Notes: a model not told the origin generated them from the letters alone. Positions 23,732-33,585 are shown, numbered from the stretch's first letter. The stretch is 64,000 bases of DNA from Mediterraneibacter glycyrrhizinilyticus (GCF_016902345.1 NZ_JACJLR010000013.1:1-64000), one strand, 5' to 3'. Numbers and translations: made by a program.

Positions 23732-26725
23732 ATGAGTGATATTATGAGACCTATGGCATTTGAACAGCTTCTGAACTGGATACTGACAGAAAAGAAGCAG
23801 AGCGGGACGGTGTTCGGGGAACGTCATCCGTATCATGCCGATGCGAAATATAACCGTACGATCTTTGAGCGTACATTGGAGACGCCGGTAGGACCTGCGG
23901 CGGGACCCCATACTCAGCTGGCGCAGAATATCGCTGCTGCATATTACACGGGGAGCCGGTTCTTTGAACTGAAGACAGTGCAGATCATGGACGGAGCGGA
24001 ACTGTCAGCCTGTGTGAACAAGCCCTGCATCAAGGCGGACGACGAGTGCTATAACTGTGAGTGGTCCACAGAGCTTTATGTCCCCCAGGCGATGGAGGAG
24101 TACATCAAGGCATGGTTTTTGTGCAAGGTGATGGCGAAAGAGTTCGGGCTGGGGAGCATGGACGGCTTCCAGTTCAATATCAGTGTGGGTTATGACCTTG
24201 CCGGGATCCAGTCTGAGAAGATCGATAATTTCTTAAATACCATGAAACAGGCACAGGATTCTGATGTGTTCAAAGCATGCAGGAAATATCTGCTGGAACA
24301 TGCCGATCTGTTTGAGAATGTGACAAGAGAAGATATCGAAAGCATTTCCGGGGAAATCTGCAATTCCGTGACGATCTCGACCCTTCACGGATGCCCGCCC
24401 CAGGAGATCGAGCGGATCGCGATGCATCTGATCACGGAAAAGGGATTCCACACATTTATCAAGTGCAATCCGACCCTGCTGGGATATGAGTATGCGAGAA
24501 AGACCATGGACGACATGGGATATGATTATATCGCTTTCGGGGATTTCCATTTTAAAGATGACCTGCAGTATGAGGATGCGGTCCCCATGCTGACCAGGCT
24601 GATGAAAGTCTGTCAGGAGAGAAACCTGGAATTCGGTGTGAAGATCACGAATACGTTCCCGGTGGACGTAAAGCAGAATGAACTTCCAAGCGAAGAGATG
24701 TATATGTCCGGAAAATCCCTCTACCCGCTGTCCATCTCCCTTGCAGCGAAGCTGGCGGAAGAGTTTGACGGGAAACTTCGCATCTCCTACTCGGGCGGAG
24801 CGGATTTCCATAATATCAAAGGGATCGTTGACGCGGGGATCTGGCCGGTGACTGTGGCTACAACCCTTTTAAAGCCGGGCGGATATGACAGGATGACCCA
24901 GATGGCAGGTCTTCTGGAAGAAGAGAACGCGGTCTTTACCGGAGTGGATCCGGAGAAGGCGGCGAAGCTGGCGGCGGACGCGAAGGTCAGCCCGTACCAT
25001 GTGAAGGCGGTGAAGCCGCTCCCGTCCAGAAAACTGAAGAAACAGGTGCCGCTCTTAGACTGCTTCACTGCACCCTGTAAAGAAGGGTGCCCGATCCATC
25101 AGGATATCACGGCGTATCTGCGGCTTGTGAATGAAGGAAGATACGAGGAAGCGTTCGATGTGATCACAGAGAAGAACCCGCTTCCGTTTATCACAGGAAC
25201 GATCTGTTCTCATGTATGTATGAGCAAATGTACAAGAAACTTCTATGAGGAGCCGGTCCATATCCGTGCCATGAAGCTGATCGCGGCGCAGAACGGATAC
25301 GATGCGTTCATGAAGAAGCTTGAGGCGCCGAAGATCACAAAGAGCGGGAAAGCAGCCGTTATCGGCGGCGGTCCGGCGGGAATGGCAGCAGCATATTTCC
25401 TTCGTCGTGCCGGAATGGAAGTGACCCTGTTTGAGAAGGGCGATGCCCTGGGCGGCGTGGTGCGCCATGTGATCCCGGAATTCAGGATCGCGTCCGATTC
25501 TATTGACAAAGATGCGGCGATCCTTGAGAAGATAGGCGTGAACATCTGCCTCAATACAGAGATCAAAGAGATCGACATGCTGAAGAACGCAGGGTATACT
25601 GCAGTGATCCTTGCGGTGGGAGCGTCCGAACCGGGCGTGCTCCGCCTGGAAAAAGGCGAGCCGGTGAATGCCCTGAAGTTCCTTGCCGACTTCAAAGCAA
25701 AGGATGGAGATCTGGATATCGGAAAGAACGTAGTCATCATCGGCGGAGGAAATACCGCCATGGATACGGCAAGGGCAGCGAAGCGCACAAAAGGTGTGGA
25801 GCACGCTTACCTTGTATACAGAAGGACAAAGAGATATATGCCGGCCGATGAGGAAGAACTGGTCATGGCGGTGGAAGACGGCGTGGAGTTCATGGAACTT
25901 CTGGCGCCGGTGAAGCTGGAAGACGGAAAACTCCTCTGCAAAGTCATGAAGCTGGGCGATTTCGACGCATCCGGAAGAAGGGGTGTTGTGGAGACCGGCG
26001 AGGAGAGAGAGATCCCGGCGGATACCGTGATCGCAGCAGTGGGAGAGCGGGTGCCGACAGCATTCTATGAGGCAAACGGCATCAACGTGAACGAAAGAGG
26101 ACGTGCCCTTGTCAACGAAGAGACCTGTGAGACAAACCTTGCCGGCGTCTATGTGGCCGGGGACGGACTGGGCGGTCCGGCCACTGTAGTGGAAGGGATC
26201 CGCGACGGGCTCAAGGCTGCAGAGGCAGTCATCGGGGAAAAACTGGTCCGCGATCTTGCTCCGGAGATCAGCGAGGAGACGATCTACAGCAGGAGAGGCG
26301 AACTTGCCGATCTGCGTGAGGACAAAGAAGAGAGTGGCAGATGCCTTACCTGCGGCAAGGTCTGCGAGAACTGTGTGGAAGTCTGTCCAAACAGGGCGAA
26401 CATTTCCATCCGGGTTCCGGGCATGGAGAAGCATCAGATCATCCACGTGGACTATATGTGCAATGAATGCGGCAACTGCAGGAGTTTCTGTCCTTATGAC
26501 AGCGCGCCGTATCTTGACAAGTTTACATTATTTGCAGACGAGAAGGATATGGACGACAGCAAAAACCAGGGCTTCACAGTGCTCGACAGAGAGCAGATGA
26601 AGTTCCGGGTGCGCTTCTTTGGTGAGACATACGTATGGACAAAAGGCGAGGAGACAAGGATTCCGGAAGGGCTGCAGAAGCTGATGGAGACAGTCTGCGC
26701 AGAGTATTCCTATCTGCTCAGATAA
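23732..26725 (+). CDS. ygfK: YgfK-type multidomain FMN/FAD/Fe-S oxidoreductase
   Basis: The 997-residue protein (often named putative selenate reductase) has, in order: a dihydroorotate-dehydrogenase-like barrel (about 1-430; TISTLHGCPPQEIERIAMHL, RISYSGGADFHNIKGI), a GltD-type N-terminal Fe-S helical domain (about 443-520; APCKEGCPIHQDI, CSHVCMSKCTRNF), FAD (AAVIGGGPAGMAAAYF, about 541) and NAD(P)H (VVIIGGGNTAMDTARAAKR, about 667) Rossmann domains, and a C-terminal two-cluster ferredoxin (CEVCPNRANI is preceded by three further Cys; CNECGNCRSFCPY). These are the same modules as dihydropyrimidine dehydrogenase in a different order, which fits NAD(P)H-driven reduction of a purine ring. The ATG at 23732 has AGGAGG 8 bases upstream. 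Confidence 0.92.
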   Translation: MSDIMRPMAFEQLLNWILTEKKQSGTVFGERHPYHADAKYNRTIFERTLETPVGPAAGPHTQLAQNIAAAYYTGSRFFELKTVQIMDGAELSACVNKPCIKADDECYNCEWSTELYVPQAMEEYIKAWFLCKVMAKEFGLGSMDGFQFNISVGYDLAGIQSEKIDNFLNTMKQAQDSDVFKACRKYLLEHADLFENVTREDIESISGEICNSVTISTLHGCPPQEIERIAMHLITEKGFHTFIKCNPTLLGYEYARKTMDDMGYDYIAFGDFHFKDDLQYEDAVPMLTRLMKVCQERNLEFGVKITNTFPVDVKQNELPSEEMYMSGKSLYPLSISLAAKLAEEFDGKLRISYSGGADFHNIKGIVDAGIWPVTVATTLLKPGGYDRMTQMAGLLEEENAVFTGVDPEKAAKLAADAKVSPYHVKAVKPLPSRKLKKQVPLLDCFTAPCKEGCPIHQDITAYLRLVNEGRYEEAFDVITEKNPLPFITGTICSHVCMSKCTRNFYEEPVHIRAMKLIAAQNGYDAFMKKLEAPKITKSGKAAVIGGGPAGMAAAYFLRRAGMEVTLFEKGDALGGVVRHVIPEFRIASDSIDKDAAILEKIGVNICLNTEIKEIDMLKNAGYTAVILAVGASEPGVLRLEKGEPVNALKFLADFKAKDGDLDIGKNVVIIGGGNTAMDTARAAKRTKGVEHAYLVYRRTKRYMPADEEELVMAVEDGVEFMELLAPVKLEDGKLLCKVMKLGDFDASGRRGVVETGEEREIPADTVIAAVGERVPTAFYEANGINVNERGRALVNEETCETNLAGVYVAGDGLGGPATVVEGIRDGLKAAEAVIGEKLVRDLAPEISEETIYSRRGELADLREDKEESGRCLTCGKVCENCVEVCPNRANISIRVPGMEKHQIIHVDYMCNECGNCRSFCPYDSAPYLDKFTLFADEKDMDDSKNQGFTVLDREQMKFRVRFFGETYVWTKGEETRIPEGLQKLMETVCAEYSYLLR

Positions 26726-26755
26726 GAGACGATAAACAGGGATAAAGTCAGGACG

Positions 26756-26791
26756 GCCGGAGCAGTCTGCAAAATACAGCACTGCTCCGGC
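26756..26791. repeat. Intercistronic stem-loop
   Basis: GCCGGAGCAGT (26756-26766) pairs perfectly with 26781-26791 between ygfK and the hydantoinase gene. No T-tract follows, so it may mark mRNA processing or partial termination inside the operon. Confidence 0.6.
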
Positions 26792-26846
26792 AATAATTAA
26801 ATTAAACAGAACTGTTTAAAGCTGTACCAGAAAGAAGGGGTTAAGG

Positions 26847-28226
26847 ATGAAACGATTATTTAAAGGGGGAACCATTGTCAGCGGCGAAGGTATGAGAAAG
26901 ACAGATATCCTGGTCAAGGGGGAGAAGATCCTCATGACAGGAGATAATCTGGCGTTCCGTGACGCTGAGATCGTGGATGTGACAGGAAAACTGCTCTTTC
27001 CGGGATTTATCGACGCGCATACCCATATGGCGCTGGAGGTAAGCGGCACAGTGACTGCGGATGGATTTGACACAGGTACAAAGGCAGAGCTGGCAGGGGG
27101 AACAACCTGTATCATTGATTTCGCCACACAGTATGCGGGGGAATCTCTGGAGCAGGCGCTCGAAAACTGGCATCAAAAAGCAGACGGTGAAGCTTCATGT
27201 GATTATGCCTTCCATCTGGCTCTCTCAGAATGGAATGAAGAGATCAGCAAAGAACTGGAACAGATCGTGAAAGATGAGATCTCTTCCTTCAAACTTTATA
27301 TGACCTATGACAACCGGGTGGATGACGAAACCATATATGACGTGCTGTCCAGGCTGAAAGAACTGGGCGGGATCGCCGGAGTCCACTGCGAAAATCACGG
27401 CATCATCAGTGCGCGGCAGAAGGAGGTCTTAAGGAGAAAGGGAAACCGCAGAGAAGTATCCGACTACCCGTGGACCCGCCCGAAAGAAGCGGAAGCAGAG
27501 GCGGTGGGGCGTCTTCTCAAGATCGCGGGATGTGTGGATACGCCGGTGGTCGTGGTGCACCTGAGTACCGCTGCAGGATACCGGGAGATCCTCCGTGCCA
27601 GGGAGGCCGGACAGACCGTGTATGTGGAGACATGTCCCCAGTATCTGCTTCTGGATGAAGGGAGATATTTCCTGCCGCCTGAGGAAGCGCGGCGTTATAT
27701 GGTTGCTCCTCCTCTCCGGAAGAAGAAAAATCAGGAGATTTTGTGGGAGGCGTTAGGCGAGGGAAGGATTCAGACTGTGAGCACAGACCACTGCAGTTTT
27801 ACAGATGAGCAGAAAGAGGCCGGGAAAGAAGATTTTGTAAACACGCCCTGCGGCATGCCGGGGGCAGAAGAACGTCCGGCTCTGATGTGGCAGTTCGGAG
27901 TGAATGAAAAGAGGATCACTCCGGAACAGATGTGCGCGTGCCTTTCGGAAAATCCTGCGAGGCTGTACAATCTTTATCCTCAGAAAGGAACTCTGGAATC
28001 CGGAAGCGATGCGGACATCGTTGTGTGGAATCCCGGAACACAGTGGACCATGTCTGCGGCAGAGCAGCAGTCTGCCTCCGGATTCTGTCCGATGGAGGGA
28101 GCGAAGATCTGCGGCCGTGCCGAGCAGGTATATCTCCGGGGGGAGCTTGTGGCTGAAAACGGAAAGATACTCAAGGAAAAAACAGGGCGCTATATCCGTC
28201 ATGGGGCCGGGCAGCACGTATGGTGA
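26847..28226 (+). CDS. hyuA: Dihydropyrimidinase/hydantoinase-family amidohydrolase
   Basis: A 459-residue cyclic amidohydrolase. Metal ligands are visible in DAHTHM, the carboxylated lysine in SSFKLYMTYDN, then GVHCENHG, VVHLSTAAGY and the catalytic Asp in STDHCSF. Relatives open hydantoin, dihydropyrimidine and allantoin rings; the equivalent gene in the E. coli cluster (hyuA/ygeZ) has the same neighbours. Here it would hydrolyse the reduced five- or six-membered ring made by YgfK. Its stop overlaps the yqeC start by 7 bases. Confidence 0.92.
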   Translation: MKRLFKGGTIVSGEGMRKTDILVKGEKILMTGDNLAFRDAEIVDVTGKLLFPGFIDAHTHMALEVSGTVTADGFDTGTKAELAGGTTCIIDFATQYAGESLEQALENWHQKADGEASCDYAFHLALSEWNEEISKELEQIVKDEISSFKLYMTYDNRVDDETIYDVLSRLKELGGIAGVHCENHGIISARQKEVLRRKGNRREVSDYPWTRPKEAEAEAVGRLLKIAGCVDTPVVVVHLSTAAGYREILRAREAGQTVYVETCPQYLLLDEGRYFLPPEEARRYMVAPPLRKKKNQEILWEALGEGRIQTVSTDHCSFTDEQKEAGKEDFVNTPCGMPGAEERPALMWQFGVNEKRITPEQMCACLSENPARLYNLYPQKGTLESGSDADIVVWNPGTQWTMSAAEQQSASGFCPMEGAKICGRAEQVYLRGELVAENGKILKEKTGRYIRHGAGQHVW

Positions 28227-28987
28227 TCCTGCATTATGAAAATGGAAGGCTTCAGGAAAGGACGAAACTTCTGGAAGTGATAGGACTGACAGAAGCGGAC
28301 CATCCGGTGATCTCTGTGGTCGGGGCCGGCGGAAAGACGAGTACGATCCGCCGGCTGGCACAGGAGTATGTAAAGAATGGGAAAAAAGTGATCGTCACCA
28401 CCACGACCCATATGATGACAGAGGATGTTCCCTGGTTTCTCACCGGTTCCTCCACAGATCAGATGGAAGAAAGTCTGGAGAAATACGGTCAGGTCTGGGT
28501 CGGACAGCCCGCAGGTGGAGGGAAGATACAGCAGGTGGAGGGAAAACTCCTCTTATATATATTGGAAAGAGGAATCCCGGTCCTGATCGAAGCGGACGGC
28601 GCCAGGCGGCTTCCGCTGAAAGTTCCGGCGGAGCATGAGCCGGTGATCCTGCCGGAGACGACCCATGTCCTGTCCGTGTATGGGCTGGATTCCCTGGGGG
28701 AAAGACTGAGAGAGAGATGTTTCCGCCCAGAGCTGGCAGAACGTCTGCTGGGGAAAAAGGGGGAAGAGAGGATCCTCGAGGAAGATATCGCCCTTCTTGC
28801 AGCGTCGGAGAAGGCAGGGAGGAAAGGATGCCCGGAACATGCAGAGTATACGGTCATCCTGAATAAAGCAGACAGCATGGAACGCAGGGAAAAGGCGCTT
28901 GTGATCTGCCGGCTCCTGGAGAAATACGGAATCTGCAGAACGGCAGTTTCCTCCTATGAGGAAGAAAAGGAAGAGAAAGAGACATGA
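28220..28987 (+). CDS. yqeC: Selenium cofactor biosynthesis protein YqeC
   Basis: A 255-residue P-loop-like protein with VVGAGGKTSTIRRLAQEY near the N-terminus and KVIVTTTTHMMTED, the signature of the YqeC family. The family occurs only with selenium-dependent molybdenum hydroxylases and is thought to help mature the labile selenium centre. It overlaps both its neighbours (7 bases with hyuA and 4 with the YqeB-MocA gene), so all three are translationally coupled. The C-terminus is Glu/Lys-rich. Confidence 0.88.
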   Translation: MVILHYENGRLQERTKLLEVIGLTEADHPVISVVGAGGKTSTIRRLAQEYVKNGKKVIVTTTTHMMTEDVPWFLTGSSTDQMEESLEKYGQVWVGQPAGGGKIQQVEGKLLLYILERGIPVLIEADGARRLPLKVPAEHEPVILPETTHVLSVYGLDSLGERLRERCFRPELAERLLGKKGEERILEEDIALLAASEKAGRKGCPEHAEYTVILNKADSMERREKALVICRLLEKYGICRTAVSSYEEEKEEKET

Positions 28988-30336
28988 AGATTTTGATCAA
29001 AGGCGCAGGGGATCTTGCAACAGGAATCGCCTCCAGGCTTTACGGAGCCGGGCACAGGATCCTGATGACGGAGATCCGGGAACCTCTCACCGTGCGGCGC
29101 ACTGTGGCGCTCTCAAGAGCTGTGTACGACGGCAGGGCACAGGTGGAGGAGATGACCGGCATCCATGCGGAAGACCAAAGCGCGGCGGAAAAGATCCTGG
29201 ACGAGGGAGACATTGCCGTGATGGTGGATCCGGAAGCGGTCTGCCGGGAGTGGTTTTCTCCTGATGTGATCGTGGATGCGATCATCGCAAAACGAAATAC
29301 AGGCACCCGGATCACGGATGCGCCCTTTATCATAGGCGTCGGACCGGGCTTTACTGCCGGAGTGGACTGCAACTGTGTAGTGGAGACGAAGCGGGGGCAC
29401 ACGTTGGGAAATATTATCTGGAAAGGAAGCGCCATCCCGAATACAGGCGTCCCCGGCAATGTGGGAGGCTATACTATCGAGAGGCTGATCCGCGCTTCCG
29501 CGGATGGAACGATCCTGCCGAAGGTGCAGATCGGGGAATCTGTGGAGAAGGGGCAGGTCGTGGCGCTGACAGGGGGAGAACCCGTGTATGCGCAGATGTC
29601 CGGGATCGTACGGGGCATGCTGCAGGAAGGCGCTGCGGTGCGGAAGGACTTGAAGATCGGGGACATTGACGCCAGGACACAGGTGTCCCACTGCTATACC
29701 ATTTCTGATAAGGCGAGAGCCATCGGAGGCGGAGTGCTGGAGGCTGTGACGGGATATGAACGGATGAAGGGAAAGTTTGCCATCGTGATCCTGGCAGCAG
29801 GAGCAGGTACAAGGTTCGGCGGAGATAAACTGAGTGCTCCGGTGAGGAACAGGCCTTTGTATCTGCATACACTGGAGCGGATGCTTGCTTTTGGATTCCC
29901 CGTGTATATTGTGACGGGAAATGAGGAGATCACGGAAAACGCACAGGACAGGGGCGTGGAGACGGTGTGGAACAAAGAGCCGGAGAGAGGGATCTCGCGT
30001 TCCCTGATCCTTGGGCTGAACAGAGTGCTGGAAGACCGTCCGGATACAGAGGGCGTGCTCTTTTCTGTATGTGATCAGCCCTGTATGGAAATATCCACAG
30101 TTCAGCAGATCTTTCGTACCGCTGCCAGACATCCCGGGAGTATCGTCTGTGCCGGGAGCGGGGTAAGGACGGGGAATCCGGTCTGCTGGGATAAGAGGTT
30201 TTTCAGAGAACTGCTGGAACTCTCCGGCGATGAGGGCGGCAGACAGGTGATAAAAAGGCACAGGGAGAAACTGCGGATCGTACAGGCGGATCCGGAAGAA
30301 CTGAAAGATATCGACAGGAGAGAAGACCTGTCGTGA
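28984..30336 (+). CDS. yqeB: YqeB-MocA fusion: selenium-hydroxylase maturation factor with nucleotidyltransferase
   Basis: Residues 1-255 are a YqeB/EF2563-family domain (ILIKGAGDLATGIASRLYGAGH; GVGPGFTAGVDCNCVVETKRGH), a family restricted to genomes with selenium-dependent molybdenum hydroxylases. Residues about 262-450 are a MocA-type molybdenum-cofactor cytidylyltransferase (FAIVILAAGAGTRFGGDKL; SVCDQPCMEISTV; RTGNPVCWDKRFF). In most genomes these are two separate genes (yqeB and mocA/ygfJ). Fusing them suggests that cofactor nucleotide attachment and selenium loading are handled as one step. The start overlaps the yqeC stop. Confidence 0.9.
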   Translation: MKILIKGAGDLATGIASRLYGAGHRILMTEIREPLTVRRTVALSRAVYDGRAQVEEMTGIHAEDQSAAEKILDEGDIAVMVDPEAVCREWFSPDVIVDAIIAKRNTGTRITDAPFIIGVGPGFTAGVDCNCVVETKRGHTLGNIIWKGSAIPNTGVPGNVGGYTIERLIRASADGTILPKVQIGESVEKGQVVALTGGEPVYAQMSGIVRGMLQEGAAVRKDLKIGDIDARTQVSHCYTISDKARAIGGGVLEAVTGYERMKGKFAIVILAAGAGTRFGGDKLSAPVRNRPLYLHTLERMLAFGFPVYIVTGNEEITENAQDRGVETVWNKEPERGISRSLILGLNRVLEDRPDTEGVLFSVCDQPCMEISTVQQIFRTAARHPGSIVCAGSGVRTGNPVCWDKRFFRELLELSGDEGGRQVIKRHREKLRIVQADPEELKDIDRREDLS

Positions 30337-30409
30337 CGGATAGACCGAGACTACTGCCGCGACGGCTATGCTGTGCTGTATACAGTCTGTTGCCCGGCAG
30401 GGAGAGGAG

Positions 30410-30982
30410 ATGAAAAGAATGGCGCAGAGGCGGAAAAAGAAAGTTGCCGTCGTACAGTGTTACGGAGGATGTACAGCAAAAGAAAAAGCCACGTTGAAAG
30501 AACGCAGAGGGAACTGTGAACAGATCCTGGCATTTTATCCCCTGGGAGAATCAGATACATCGGAATGCCGCTGGGGCTGTCTCGGAGGCGGAAGCTGCGT
30601 GGAAGCCTGCCGTCTGGGAGCGGTCCGGATCAACAGCCGGGGGATCGCGGAGATAGACCGGGAAAAATGTGTGGGGTGCGGGCTGTGCGTAAAGGCCTGT
30701 CCCAGGAAACTTATCCGGCTTACGTCCCCGGAATTTAATATCTATCCGGCGTGTGTGAATGAGGATCCAGGTGCGCAGACGAGAAAAGAATGTGAAACGG
30801 GGTGTATCGCCTGCGGGATCTGTGTGAAAAACTGTCCTGTGGACGCGGTCAGCATTCAGGATAACCACGCAGTGATCGACGAGGAAAAATGCATTGCCTG
30901 CGGCATGTGCGCAGTAAAATGTCCGCGGGGGACGATCAGAGACTATAATGGGATTTTCACAGCCCGGGAAGAGCAGGTGTGA
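30410..30982 (+). CDS. RnfB-like polyferredoxin
   Basis: The 190-residue protein carries at least three 4Fe-4S-type clusters: CVGCGLCVKACPRKL, CIACGICVKNCPVDAV and CIACGMCAVKCPRGTI, preceded by a cysteine-rich RnfB-like section (CRWGCLGGGSCVEAC). It lacks an N-terminal membrane anchor, so it should be soluble. It lies 5 bases before the XdhD-type hydroxylase, which has no FAD subunit, and so is the likely electron acceptor or donor for that enzyme or for YgfK. The ATG at 30410 was chosen for the GGAGAGGAG site before it. Confidence 0.88.
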   Translation: MKRMAQRRKKKVAVVQCYGGCTAKEKATLKERRGNCEQILAFYPLGESDTSECRWGCLGGGSCVEACRLGAVRINSRGIAEIDREKCVGCGLCVKACPRKLIRLTSPEFNIYPACVNEDPGAQTRKECETGCIACGICVKNCPVDAVSIQDNHAVIDEEKCIACGMCAVKCPRGTIRDYNGIFTAREEQV

Positions 30983-30986
30983 GGAT

Positions 30987-33581
30987 ATGAAAGAAAATTA
31001 TTGCTTTATGGTAAACGGCATTGTGCGCAGCACGGAGGTGGACAAACCTCTGCTGCGCTATCTGCGGGATGACCTTCATCTGCATTCGGTCAAGGACGGA
31101 TGCAGCGAGGGGGCCTGCGGCACATGTACGATCATCGTGGACGGGAAGGCTGTGAAATCCTGTGTCCTGACCACAAAACTTGCTGCAGGGCGCAGTATCA
31201 TCACAACGGAGGGCTTAAGTGAGGCGGAGAAAGAAGCCTTTGTCTATGCGTTCGGCTCAAAAGGCTCCGTACAGTGCGGGTTCTGCATTCCGGGCATGGT
31301 GATGGCGGGAAAGGCGCTGATCGACAGAGTGCCGGATCCGACAGAAGAAGAGATCAAGACTGCTCTGAAAGGAAATATCTGCCGGTGCACCGGATATAAA
31401 AAGATCATCGAAGGAATTCAGCTTGCCGCGGCGATCCTGCGCGGCGACGAGAAGATCGTGGAGGAACTGGAAAAAGGCGATGAGTACGGAGTAGGGAAGA
31501 AGGCGTTCCGCCTGGATGTGCGTGAGAAAGTGCTGGGTTACGGAGAGTATCCTGATGATGTGGAACTGGAGAACATGGTCTACGCATCGGCGGTCCGCTC
31601 AAAGTATCCGCGGGCGAGAGTGCTGGATATCCATTTTGAAAAAGCCCTGGAGCTTCCGGGCGTGCTCGCCGTGCTCACGGCGGAGGATGTGCCGAACAAT
31701 AAAGTAGGGCATCTCCAGCAGGACTGGGATGTGATGATCGAGAAGGGAAGCGTGACCCGGTGCGTGGGAGACGCCATCTGCCTTGTGGTCGCAGAGACCC
31801 GGGAGATCCTGGAAAAGGCAAAAAAGCTTATCAGGATCGATTACGAGGAGCTGAAACCGGTCACATCGATCTGGGAGGCGAGAGCGGAGGATGCCCCCAA
31901 AGTACATTCAAAAGGGAATCTCTGCCAGAGCCGCCACGTCACGCGGGGGGATGCGAAGAAAGCAATCAAAGAATCCAAATATGTGGTCACTCAGGAATAC
32001 AGCACCCCGTTTACGGAGCATGCGTTTCTGGAACCGGAGTGCGCGGTGGCGTTTCCCTATAAGGATGGCGTTAAGGTGTACTCCACGGACCAGGGCGTCT
32101 ATGATACCCGCCATGAGATCTCGATCATGCTGGGATGGGATCCGGAGCGGATTGTCGTGGAAAACAAGCTGGTAGGCGGAGGATTCGGGGGAAAAGAAGA
32201 TGTTTCTGCCCAGCATATCGCTGCGCTTGCCGCTCTGAAAGTGAACTGTCCCGTGAAAGTCGTGTTCTCAAGGCAGGAGTCCATCAATTTCCATCCGAAG
32301 CGCCATGCCATGGAAGGAACCTTTACACTTGCGTGCGACGAGAACGGGATCTTTACCGGGCTGGACTGCGAGATCTACTTTGACACCGGTGCCTATGCGT
32401 CGCTTTGCGGGCCGGTCCTTGAGCGGGCGTGTACCCATTCCGTAGGCCCCTACTGCTATCAGAATACAGATATCAGAGGATTCGGATATTATACGAATAA
32501 TCCGCCGGCAGGCGCCTTCCGTGGATTTGGTGTCTGCCAGAGTGAGTTTGCCTTGGAATCAAACATCAATCTTCTGGCGGAAAAAGTGGGAATCTCCCCG
32601 TGGGAGATCCGCTACCGCAACGCCATCGAGCCGGGAAAAGTCCTGCCCAACGGGCAGATCGCGGACTGTTCCACGGCGCTTAAGGAGACCCTTCTCGCCG
32701 TGAAGGATGCCTACGAGAGCAACCCGGGAAGGGCAGGCATCGCCTGCGCTATGAAGAATGCAGGAGTCGGCGTTGGGCTGCCGGACAAAGGGAGGGCAAA
32801 ACTGATCGTGCGTGACGGAAAGGTAGAATTGTACAGTGCGGCGTCCGATATCGGACAGGGCTGTGCCACTGTGTTTGTCCAGATGGTGGCGGAGACGACC
32901 GGGCTGGGGCGCGACATGATCCGGAATATGGGCGCAAATTCTGAGGTAGCTCCGGACTCCGGGACTACGTCAGGATCACGCCAGACGCTGATCACAGGCG
33001 AGGCTGTGAGGATGGCGTCGGCAGATCTGGACCGCGACCTGAAGGAGGCAGGCGGAGATCTGGGAAAACTGGAAGGAAAAGAATATTTTGCAGAATTTTT
33101 CGATCCTACGGATAAGCTGGGAGCGGATGTGCCGAATCCGAAGAGCCATGTTGCATATGGATTTGCAACTCACGTTGTCATCCTGGATGACGAGGGCAGG
33201 GTGAAGGAAGTCTATGCGGCACATGATTCCGGAAAAGTGGTGAATCCGGTCGCGATTCAGGGGCAGATCGAGGGCGGTGTCCTGATGGGGCTGGGATATG
33301 CCCTGACAGAAGACTTTCCGCTTAAGAAGGGCGTGCCCCAGGCAAAATACGGCACGCTGGGGCTGATGCGGTCGACCCAGATCCCGGATATCCACGCCAT
33401 TTATGTGGAGAAAGATGAACTGCTGCCGTTTGCCTACGGCGCGAAAGGAATCGGTGAGATCGCAACGATCCCCACAGCACCGGCAGTACAGGGAGCCTAT
33501 TATGCTATGGACCAGATCCTGCGGACCAGACTTCCGATGGAAAACACGTATTATTCAAAGAAGCAGAAAGCGGTGAGATGA
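30987..33581 (+). CDS. xdhD: XdhD-type selenium-dependent molybdenum hydroxylase (2Fe-2S + Mo fusion)
   Basis: An 864-residue protein joining a 2Fe-2S subunit (residues about 1-165: CSEGACGTCTIIVDGKAVKSC, CGFCIPGM, GNICRCTGY) to a molybdopterin catalytic subunit (about 185-864: LVGGGFGGKEDV, GAFRGFGVCQSEFALE, catalytic Glu in GAKGIGE). This is the layout of the selenium-dependent xanthine dehydrogenase family and of E. coli XdhD. The FAD subunit is absent; the ferredoxin encoded just upstream could replace it. With the XdhBCA enzyme this gives the cell two hydroxylases, presumably for different purines. Confidence 0.93.
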   Translation: MKENYCFMVNGIVRSTEVDKPLLRYLRDDLHLHSVKDGCSEGACGTCTIIVDGKAVKSCVLTTKLAAGRSIITTEGLSEAEKEAFVYAFGSKGSVQCGFCIPGMVMAGKALIDRVPDPTEEEIKTALKGNICRCTGYKKIIEGIQLAAAILRGDEKIVEELEKGDEYGVGKKAFRLDVREKVLGYGEYPDDVELENMVYASAVRSKYPRARVLDIHFEKALELPGVLAVLTAEDVPNNKVGHLQQDWDVMIEKGSVTRCVGDAICLVVAETREILEKAKKLIRIDYEELKPVTSIWEARAEDAPKVHSKGNLCQSRHVTRGDAKKAIKESKYVVTQEYSTPFTEHAFLEPECAVAFPYKDGVKVYSTDQGVYDTRHEISIMLGWDPERIVVENKLVGGGFGGKEDVSAQHIAALAALKVNCPVKVVFSRQESINFHPKRHAMEGTFTLACDENGIFTGLDCEIYFDTGAYASLCGPVLERACTHSVGPYCYQNTDIRGFGYYTNNPPAGAFRGFGVCQSEFALESNINLLAEKVGISPWEIRYRNAIEPGKVLPNGQIADCSTALKETLLAVKDAYESNPGRAGIACAMKNAGVGVGLPDKGRAKLIVRDGKVELYSAASDIGQGCATVFVQMVAETTGLGRDMIRNMGANSEVAPDSGTTSGSRQTLITGEAVRMASADLDRDLKEAGGDLGKLEGKEYFAEFFDPTDKLGADVPNPKSHVAYGFATHVVILDDEGRVKEVYAAHDSGKVVNPVAIQGQIEGGVLMGLGYALTEDFPLKKGVPQAKYGTLGLMRSTQIPDIHAIYVEKDELLPFAYGAKGIGEIATIPTAPAVQGAYYAMDQILRTRLPMENTYYSKKQKAVR

Positions 33582-33585
33582 CCTT

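Noticed and set aside
23732-26725. Selenate reductase role for YgfK
   Set aside because: The name is historical; the protein lacks a molybdopterin site, and its domains and neighbours fit purine reduction.
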